From: an uncultured bacterium
GTDB lineage: Bacteria > Actinomycetota > Coriobacteriia > Coriobacteriales > Coriobacteriaceae
Length of the DNA: 64,000 nucleotides
Direction: 5' to 3'
NCBI GenBank assembly: GCA_905214435.1
Contig: CAJMMA010000001.1
Coordinates: forward strand, 1-64,000
The translations under genes were made by a program, and so were the position numbers. This document shows positions 58,197 to 64,000 of this stretch, piece by piece; the first letter of the stretch is position 1, and each line of letters starts with the position of its first letter. Below the pieces are notes generated by a model, which was not told where the DNA came from, searched no databases, and saw nothing but the letters and a program-made list of their open reading frames with translations.

Positions 58197-59555
58197 TTAC
58201 TCGTCTTTGGGCGCGGGGTGCTTGCAGACCACGCTCATGTAGATCATGCCGAGCACGGCAGCGGTGACCGAACCGGCAAGGATGGCGGCCTTGGCAGCTA
58301 GAACCTCAAACTGGGCCGTCGGGAAGGCAAGGCCGCTGATGAGGATCGACATGGTAAAGCCGATACCGCCCAGAATGCCCACACCGGCGATCATGTGCCA
58401 GTTGACATTATGCGGCAACTCGGAAATCTTGAGTTTAACCAGGGCAAACGTCATGCCAAAGATACCGATCGGCTTGCCCAGCAGCATGCCAAAGTACACG
58501 CCGAGCGTCACCGGGTCGGTGAGCAGCGTGCTCATGTCCACGCCCACCAAGCGAACCTGCGCGTTCACGAACGCAAAGATCGGCAGGATCACGAAGTTGA
58601 CCGGCGTGGAGATCAGACGCTCCATGCGGATGAGCGGCGGGGTCACGCGGTGCATGACGCGCTCGACCTTGGTGGTCGAGACGGTAAAGTCATGCTGGCC
58701 CAGGATGTGCGCCTCGTCGTCGTAGCGATCATCGAGCAGCGGCAGGCACTCGCCCAACCAATCGGTGAGGCTATCGAGCTTGACACCGCACTTGGCCGGG
58801 ATGGTAAAGGCCAAGATGACGCCAGCAAGCGTAGCATGCACGCCGCTCTTGAACATGCAGAACCACAACAGCAGACCCAGTACCGAATACGGGGCAAGAC
58901 GGTAGTGCTGCGTCTTGTTGAGCCACACGAGCGCGCAGGTCACAAGCGCGGCGGCGCCCAACCAAAACGGATTGGGGCTCTGACCGTAGAAGATGGCGAT
59001 GGCGGCGATGGAGATGAGGTCGTCGGCGATGGCGAGCGTCGAGAAGAACACGCGCACGCCGTTGGGCACGCGATTGCCCAAAAGCGACAGCACGCCCAGC
59101 GCAAAGGCAATATCGGTTGCCATGGGGATGGCCCAACCGTTGCGGGCGCCGGCATGGTTAAAGATCAGGTAGATGCAGGCGGGAACGACAACGCCGCCCA
59201 CGGCCGCCAGCATGGGAAGCATGGCCTGACGCGGATTCTTGAGTTCACCGACCGTCATCTCGTACTTAAGCTCGATGCCCACCAACAAAAAGAAAATCGC
59301 CATGAGGAAGTCGTTGACGAAAAGCTCAACGGTGAGACCGGCCGTAAGGTTACCCAGACCCACATACAGCGGGGTCTCCAAAAAGTGATGGATGGCCTCG
59401 TAGGCATCGGTATTGGCGCAAATGACGGCGGCGATGGCGGCGAAGACCATGACGGTGGCGGAAATCGTACCGTTCTCGGCGATGCGCTCCCAGATGTCGT
59501 GACGTTCAAAGCGCTTGCGCTCACGAACGTTGAACAGCTGCTCAGTTGCTGCCAT
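58197..59555 (-). CDS. nhaA: Na+/H+ antiporter NhaA
   Basis: Predicted 452-residue membrane antiporter that exports sodium in exchange for protons. The paired aspartates of the transport site are in STLAIADDLISI, preceded by PMATDIAFALGVLSLLG. A hydrophilic stretch of about 60 residues (roughly 270-330) between helix groups is longer than in E. coli NhaA but usual in Actinobacteria. It is a single gene; its terminator was not resolved. Confidence 0.95.
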   Translation of the reverse strand: MAATEQLFNVRERKRFERHDIWERIAENGTISATVMVFAAIAAVICANTDAYEAIHHFLETPLYVGLGNLTAGLTVELFVNDFLMAIFFLLVGIELKYEMTVGELKNPRQAMLPMLAAVGGVVVPACIYLIFNHAGARNGWAIPMATDIAFALGVLSLLGNRVPNGVRVFFSTLAIADDLISIAAIAIFYGQSPNPFWLGAAALVTCALVWLNKTQHYRLAPYSVLGLLLWFCMFKSGVHATLAGVILAFTIPAKCGVKLDSLTDWLGECLPLLDDRYDDEAHILGQHDFTVSTTKVERVMHRVTPPLIRMERLISTPVNFVILPIFAFVNAQVRLVGVDMSTLLTDPVTLGVYFGMLLGKPIGIFGMTFALVKLKISELPHNVNWHMIAGVGILGGIGFTMSILISGLAFPTAQFEVLAAKAAILAGSVTAAVLGMIYMSVVCKHPAPKDE

Positions 59556-59766
59556 GGGCGGCTCCTTTCACGGGAAAGCTCCCGTCTTAAAAAAGCACGG
59601 CCCGCCCAAGTGGCGACGCCGCGCTCTAACGTATTACGCTTGCATCTAGCCTACCCTGCACGACAAGCACGCAGGCGTGGCCGAAAAGCGGAACCACAGG
59701 TTGAACATTATTTGCTCAACGGCACGGGCACGCCTGTCCAAGAGACGACGCGGCGCCGTGCACAAA

Positions 59767-59805
59767 AAACGACCGGAGCGCGGGACGTCCGCGATCCGGT
59801 CGTGG
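59767..59805 (-). terminator. Terminator of the pyrophosphatase gene
   Basis: ACGACCGGA (59769-59777) pairs with TCCGGTCGT (59795-59803); the minus strand continues with TTTTTTG. The rest of 59556-59766 shows no gene. Confidence 0.8.
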
Positions 59806-59822
59806 CGTTTGGTCAACTAAAC

Positions 59823-60746
59823 CTAGCAGGCGGCCATGATGGGGGCAGCGACCTGCTTCTTACGGGAGAGGACACCCGGCATCCAGACGCCGTCGTGCTC
59901 GTCGGCAATGCCCAGGCCCTTCTGAGCGGCCTCGGTCTCGCCCTCGAGCAGGACCTGCGAGCCCTCCTCCATGATGTCGGTGATGCACAGGACAATGCCA
60001 TCGGCACCCTTCTCGGCGGCGTAGGCACGCATGGCCTCGCGAATCTCGTCGATCATGCCGAGAGCACGACTCTTGTCGACGGTCTCGTACTGGCCGATGA
60101 GCAGCTTCTTGCCGGCGGGCTCAAACATCTTGATGTCGTTGCCGACCATCTCGGCTGCAGTGAAGGAGCCGGACGGACGGGTGAGGAAGACCTCCATGCC
60201 AAACTTGACCGGGTCGACACCCACCTGCTCGCCGAGCTTGGCGGCGACAGCTCGGTCGACATCGGTGGTGGTGGGACTCTTGAGCATGAGCGTATCGGTC
60301 ATCATGGCCGAGAGCAGCAGCTTGGCCTGGACGTCGGAAAGCTCAACGCCGAGCACGCCGGCGAGCTTGGTGACGATGGTGCAGCTGGAACCCCAGGGCA
60401 GGCAGATGTAGTGCAGCGGGCCGGCGGTCTCGAAATCGCCGATGCGGTGATGATCGACGACGCCAAAGACCGTGGCGTCCTTAAGGCCGGCGACAGACTG
60501 GGCGGACTCGTTGTGGTCGGTGAGGACGACGAGCTGGCCGGCCTCGACGGACTCGATCACGCGGGGCTCGGCAATGCCGGCGTCGGCAAGCAGCTTGGCG
60601 GACTCGGCCGGAAGCTGACCAAGGGCGCAGGCCTCGTAGGTGTTGCCGGCATACTCAACCTGGTTGAGCAGCTGGGACAGGACGACGGCGCTCATGATGG
60701 CGTCGTTATCGGGGTTCTGGTGACCAAAGACAAGAACGTTTGCCAT
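59823..60746 (-). CDS. ppaC: Manganese-dependent inorganic pyrophosphatase (family II)
   Basis: Predicted 307-residue DHH-family pyrophosphatase. Metal ligands are in VFGHQNPDNDAI and VVDHHRIGDF, with a third aspartate in VLTDHNES; the C-terminal substrate motif is LSRKKQVAAPI. It hydrolyses pyrophosphate released by biosynthesis. Length matches the PpaC subclass without CBS domains. Confidence 0.95.
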   Translation of the reverse strand: MANVLVFGHQNPDNDAIMSAVVLSQLLNQVEYAGNTYEACALGQLPAESAKLLADAGIAEPRVIESVEAGQLVVLTDHNESAQSVAGLKDATVFGVVDHHRIGDFETAGPLHYICLPWGSSCTIVTKLAGVLGVELSDVQAKLLLSAMMTDTLMLKSPTTTDVDRAVAAKLGEQVGVDPVKFGMEVFLTRPSGSFTAAEMVGNDIKMFEPAGKKLLIGQYETVDKSRALGMIDEIREAMRAYAAEKGADGIVLCITDIMEEGSQVLLEGETEAAQKGLGIADEHDGVWMPGVLSRKKQVAAPIMAAC

Positions 60747-60905
60747 GGATATCCTCCACTTGATATGTGTACTTGGACGTAGCTATGGTAGCACGCTGAC
60801 GCCGAACCTTATGAGACGGAAGGGTCGCGGCACAATTTGGGGCAAGCGCTGAGGCGAGGTCAGGGACGAAGCCTGTCCCCCTTTCACCACCTGCCCCCGC
60901 ACCAG

Positions 60906-61859
60906 CTATTTACCGGCGGCGCGCAGGGCTACGTAAGCGGCACCGATGATGCCGGCGTCGTTGCCGAGCGAAGCGACCTTAATGGGCGTCTCGCGCGAGG
61001 CGGAGAGCGCGTACTGCTTAAAGTGCTCGCGGACCTTGTCGAGGTAGACATCGGCCGAAGCGGAAGCACCGCCGCCGATCAGGAACATCTCGGGATCGAC
61101 CACGTTGGCAATAAGCGCCAGGGCGCGGCCGAGATAGTCGGCCATGGTATCGGCAGCTGCCAGCGCGAGCTTGTCACCCTCGCGGCAGGCCTGGAACACG
61201 TCCTTGGAATCAGAAGGCCCGGTGAGCTCGATGGGCTCGACGCCCGCCTTCTTGCACTCGGCAAGGTAGTTACTCACCACGCCGGTGGCGCTGGAATACT
61301 GCTCCAGATGGCCATGGCCGCCACAGCCGCAGGTGCGCTCCTCTTCGGGGTTCAGGCACATGTGGCCAATCTCGCCGCCGGCACCCACAACGCCCGATAC
61401 CACGTCGCCGTTAACGATAACGCCACCGCCCACGCCGGTACCGATGGTGACCATCACCACGTTCTGTACGCCCTTGGCAGAGCCGAGCCAGGCCTCGCCC
61501 ATGGCAGCGGCGTTGGCATCGTTTTCGTACTTAACGACCGCGTCGGGGCAGTGCTCCTGGATGGCAATCCTCAGTTCAGGCAGGTTGATAGCAATGTTGG
61601 CCTTGACCTTGGCATCGCCCGAAGCCGGGATGGGGCACGGAACGGCCAGACCAATGCCCGCCACAAAGGCGCGCGGAATCTGTGCCTTGGCGATCACCTG
61701 ATCGATAGCCTCGGTCACCGCGGCAAAGCCCGCGGCGTCAACGATAGGAGGCGTGGGCACGCTGGCCTTGGCAAGCAGGTTGCCGTCCTCGTCGAACAGG
61801 CCTTCCTTAACCGAAGTGCCGCCAACGTCGATGCCGATGTAGTACTGCTTAGGTTCCAT
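60906..61859 (-). CDS. ROK-family sugar kinase, probable glucokinase
   Basis: Predicted 317-residue ROK kinase. Phosphate loop YIGIDVGGTSVKEGLF, sugar-binding YENDANAAAMGEAWLG and TIGTGVGGGVIVNG, and the zinc motif CGCGGHGHLEQYSSATG, where the usual third cysteine is histidine, which can also bind zinc. It most likely makes glucose-6-phosphate, for example from glucose freed by LacG. Start ATG at 61859 is placed by the N-terminal fold; the longer frame to 61925 is not supported. Confidence 0.88.
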   Translation of the reverse strand: MEPKQYYIGIDVGGTSVKEGLFDEDGNLLAKASVPTPPIVDAAGFAAVTEAIDQVIAKAQIPRAFVAGIGLAVPCPIPASGDAKVKANIAINLPELRIAIQEHCPDAVVKYENDANAAAMGEAWLGSAKGVQNVVMVTIGTGVGGGVIVNGDVVSGVVGAGGEIGHMCLNPEEERTCGCGGHGHLEQYSSATGVVSNYLAECKKAGVEPIELTGPSDSKDVFQACREGDKLALAAADTMADYLGRALALIANVVDPEMFLIGGGASASADVYLDKVREHFKQYALSASRETPIKVASLGNDAGIIGAAYVALRAAGK

Positions 61860-62199
61860 GGGAGCCCACCTTTCTCGTTTAAACATTGCCTGTATGGTAC
61901 CGCTCCCCAGGCAAAAACCTGTCAAAAAGGGACAGGTTTGTTTTGGCAGGTTTTATCTGGGAAAACGCAAGGCATGAGATTCGGTTCGCTGGGCGGCAAA
62001 ACGGCCCAACCCCATCTTCGAGCCGATCAATTTGCTCAATACCACATTATTCGAATGCATATTCATTTAGAGCGCTCTAGTTAATATAGAAAAGCGTTTT
62101 TTGATTATATCTTTCTCGAACTTTTCAAAAACGCAATAGGGATGCTTAGGCGTGGACTATACTTTCGTTTGTACTCAATCAAGCCGGAAAGGAGGTTCC
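61860..62199. other. Divergent promoter region between the ROK kinase and GntR genes
   Basis: A+T-rich from about 62010. A hairpin AAACCTGTC/GACAGGTTT lies at 61915-61939. The imperfect palindrome TCTAGTTAATATAGA at 62076-62090 is a possible GntR site. No gene seen. Confidence 0.45.
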
Positions 62200-62919
62200 A
62201 TGATTCCCAAATACGAGGCAATAGCTGCAGATATCCGTCGAAGCATCGAGGACGGCGCTCTAAAGCCGGGCGACAAGCTGCCCACCGTCGTTGAGTTCTG
62301 CGAGCTCTATAGCGTTTCCAAAATCACCGTCAAACGAGCTATTGAGCAGATTACCGATGAAGGTCTTGTTACCAGCCGGCGCGGATCGGGCACCTACGTT
62401 AAGGACACGGCGGGGCTTCCCGGCCAGGCGTTTTTCCAGGGCAAGAACGATCGCTCCCAGGGCTTTTCGTATGAGCACCGCGGGGAGAAGGTGACCTCGG
62501 TGGTCTACGATTTCTCGATTGTCAATCCGCCAGCAGACGTCGCTGCCCAGCTGGGAATTGCCGAGGACGACTTTGCCTATCACATCGTGCGCGTGCGCCA
62601 GGTCGACGAGAAGCCCATCGTCATCGAGTACACCTATATGCCGCTCGAACTGATCCCGGGCCTTAAAAAGAAGGACCTGTACGGATCGGTCTACGGCTTT
62701 ATCCGCGAGCAATGCGGGCTGAAGATTTCGAGCTTCCATCGCACCATTCGCGCTGTCGCGGCAACTGAGGAAGAGGCTGAGCGCCTGGATACCAAACCCG
62801 GCTCTCCCCTGCTCGAACTCAACCAGATTGGCTTCTTGGATAGCGGCACCGCGTTTGAATATTCTATCTCGCACAACGTAGGCGACCGCTTTGAGCTGCA
62901 CAACGTAACGCTGGCATAA
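62200..62919 (+). CDS. GntR-family (HutC/UTRA) regulator
   Basis: Predicted 239-residue regulator: winged helix GDKLPTVVEFCELYSVSKITVKRAI, then a UTRA effector domain ending in FEYSISHNVGDRFELH. It is only distantly similar to the GntR protein at 29411-30142. Start ATG at 62200 has a perfect AAAGGAGG. It lies 75 bp before manA and may control it and perhaps the divergent ROK kinase; the effector is not known. Confidence 0.88.
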   Translation: MIPKYEAIAADIRRSIEDGALKPGDKLPTVVEFCELYSVSKITVKRAIEQITDEGLVTSRRGSGTYVKDTAGLPGQAFFQGKNDRSQGFSYEHRGEKVTSVVYDFSIVNPPADVAAQLGIAEDDFAYHIVRVRQVDEKPIVIEYTYMPLELIPGLKKKDLYGSVYGFIREQCGLKISSFHRTIRAVAATEEEAERLDTKPGSPLLELNQIGFLDSGTAFEYSISHNVGDRFELHNVTLA

Positions 62920-62994
62920 GTTTTTGTAGTCATGCGGGCGCTCACTATGGCTCGTTTGGAGTGGGCACCCGCACAACCTTATGGGAGTATGCAC

Positions 62995-63927
62995 ATGTCC
63001 GATTTGATTAAACTCACGCCGATCTTCCACGAGAAGATCTGGGGCGGCCGCCAGCTCGAAACCGTATTTGGCTACGACATTCCCGAGGGTCCCATCGGTG
63101 AGTGCTGGGCCATCTCTGCCCATCCCAACGGCGACTGCCAGATCGCGGAGGGCCCGTACGCCGGCCACACGCTGTCATGGCTGTGGGCCGAGCACCGCGA
63201 GCTCTTTGGCAACTGCGAGGGCAAGGAGTTCCCGCTGCTCATTAAGATTCTGGACGCCAAGGACGACCTTTCAATCCAGATTCATCCCAACGACGAATAC
63301 GCTGCGAAGCACGAGAACGGCAGCCTGGGCAAGACCGAGTGCTGGTATGTGCTGGACTGCGAGCCCGGCGCCACGATCATCGTCGGACAGCGCGCTAAGG
63401 ATCGCGCTGAGGCCGCACAGATGATCAAGGACGGCCGCTGGGGCGACATGCTCAACGTGCTGCCGATCCACAAGGGCGACTTTTTCCAGATTGACTCCGG
63501 CACCGTGCACGCCATCAAGACCGGCACGCTCATTTTGGAGACGCAGCAATCGAGCGATGTGACCTATCGCCTGTACGACTACGACCGCCCCGGCACCGAC
63601 GGCAAACTGCGTCCACTGCACATTGAGCAGAGCCTGGATTGCATCGACTTTGATGTCCAGGCCCCGGTCGACGGTACCGTGACCGCACCCGAAGTCGACG
63701 GCGTGACCGAGCTCGAGTCCAACCCCTGCTACACCGTTGATCGCGTGCGCGTCAACGGCAGCAAGACCTTGGAGCAGCGCTGGCCCTTCATGTGCCTGTC
63801 AGTCATCGACGGCGAAGGCACCATCTGCGGCGACCCCGTCCACAAGGGAAGCCACCTGCTGGCCCCCAGCACCGTCAGCTCCATCGACCTCGAAGGCAAG
63901 ATGGAACTGATCATCAGCCACCTGTAA
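62995..63927 (+). CDS. manA: Mannose-6-phosphate isomerase, class I
   Basis: Predicted 310-residue cupin-type isomerase that interconverts mannose-6-phosphate and fructose-6-phosphate. Zinc ligands fall in LSIQIHPNDEYA, KTECWYVL and DSGTVHAIKTG; the N-terminus PIFHEKIWGGRQLE is the short bacterial form. The ATG at 62995 follows GGGAG; upstream in-frame ATGs are less well placed. The final 73 bases of the window after it show no feature. Confidence 0.93.
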   Translation: MSDLIKLTPIFHEKIWGGRQLETVFGYDIPEGPIGECWAISAHPNGDCQIAEGPYAGHTLSWLWAEHRELFGNCEGKEFPLLIKILDAKDDLSIQIHPNDEYAAKHENGSLGKTECWYVLDCEPGATIIVGQRAKDRAEAAQMIKDGRWGDMLNVLPIHKGDFFQIDSGTVHAIKTGTLILETQQSSDVTYRLYDYDRPGTDGKLRPLHIEQSLDCIDFDVQAPVDGTVTAPEVDGVTELESNPCYTVDRVRVNGSKTLEQRWPFMCLSVIDGEGTICGDPVHKGSHLLAPSTVSSIDLEGKMELIISHL

Positions 63928-64000
63928 GCTACCGGTCCCCGAGCGCTCGCCGGGATGCGGCGCGGGGTTTGGTCGCCTGCTCGGACAGTCCTGCTCGCAC

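Noticed and set aside
58395..60782. Very long plus-strand open frame (795 codons) opposite nhaA and ppaC
   Set aside because: It is an antisense shadow caused by high G+C codon bias; both strands under it are explained by strongly recognised minus-strand genes.

Overview
The window looks like chromosomal DNA of a gut actinobacterium of class Coriobacteriia, most probably Collinsella. The grounds are the high G+C, the mix of streptococcus-like lactose/tagatose-6-phosphate genes with actinobacterial housekeeping genes, the archaeal-looking topoisomerase I, and several families of dispersed palindromes. The genus is inferred from gene content and style, not from a marker gene.

Positions 1-26,000 are mainly galactose and lactose metabolism. 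A flavodiiron protein gene and a LacI-type regulator lead into galK-galT (Leloir pathway). A lactose phosphotransferase regulon follows in pieces: lacA-lacB-lacX-lacC on the minus strand (tagatose-6-phosphate pathway), lacF (EIIA) and a second LacI regulator on the minus strand, lacE-lacG on the plus strand, then lacR (DeoR type) and galM. The aldolase gene lacD is not in the window. Between lacG and lacR lies an accessory patch: four tandem palindromes, an AAA+/DUF4143 ATPase with a 34-bp-period repeat array upstream, a fifth copy of the palindrome and a type II toxin-antitoxin pair. After galM come an orphan mannose-family EIIB that lacks its phosphorylatable histidine, tRNA-Thr(CGU), and two small A+T-richer genes of unknown function.

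Positions 23,400-33,600 hold an amino-sugar block: a YhcH-family gene, a C-terminal remnant of nagA, a second lacC-lacX pair, a flavodoxin-like gene, nagA, agaS, a GntR/UTRA repressor and a mannose-family PTS operon (EIIA-YajC-EIIB-EIIC-EIID). Together they suggest uptake of an amino sugar, probably N-acetylgalactosamine, with deacetylation, deamination/isomerisation to tagatose-6-phosphate and phosphorylation by the second LacC. Lactose and amino-sugar breakdown would then meet at tagatose-1,6-bisphosphate, each with its own kinase.

Positions 34,200-64,000 are mostly housekeeping and conserved genes: a DUF2975/XRE pair, a SurA-like membrane protein, NAD-type isocitrate dehydrogenase, a HEAT-like protein, a hydroxyacid dehydrogenase with a His/Cys-rich tail, DegV, HPF, an orphan solute-binding lipoprotein, comFC with a nuclease-like partner, ricT-holB-tmk, topA, hypB-hypA next to tatC-tatA, a STAS protein, an aminotransferase, nhaA, manganese pyrophosphatase, a ROK sugar kinase, a second GntR regulator and manA.

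The least explained material is between the genes. At least five families of palindromic or inverted-repeat elements recur, several with arms that differ in sequence between copies but stay self-complementary. A 10-bp word, CCGTTCACGG, occurs in front of the galactose, lactose and amino-sugar operons. Candidate operators for the LacI, DeoR and GntR regulators can be read directly from repeated words in the promoter regions.
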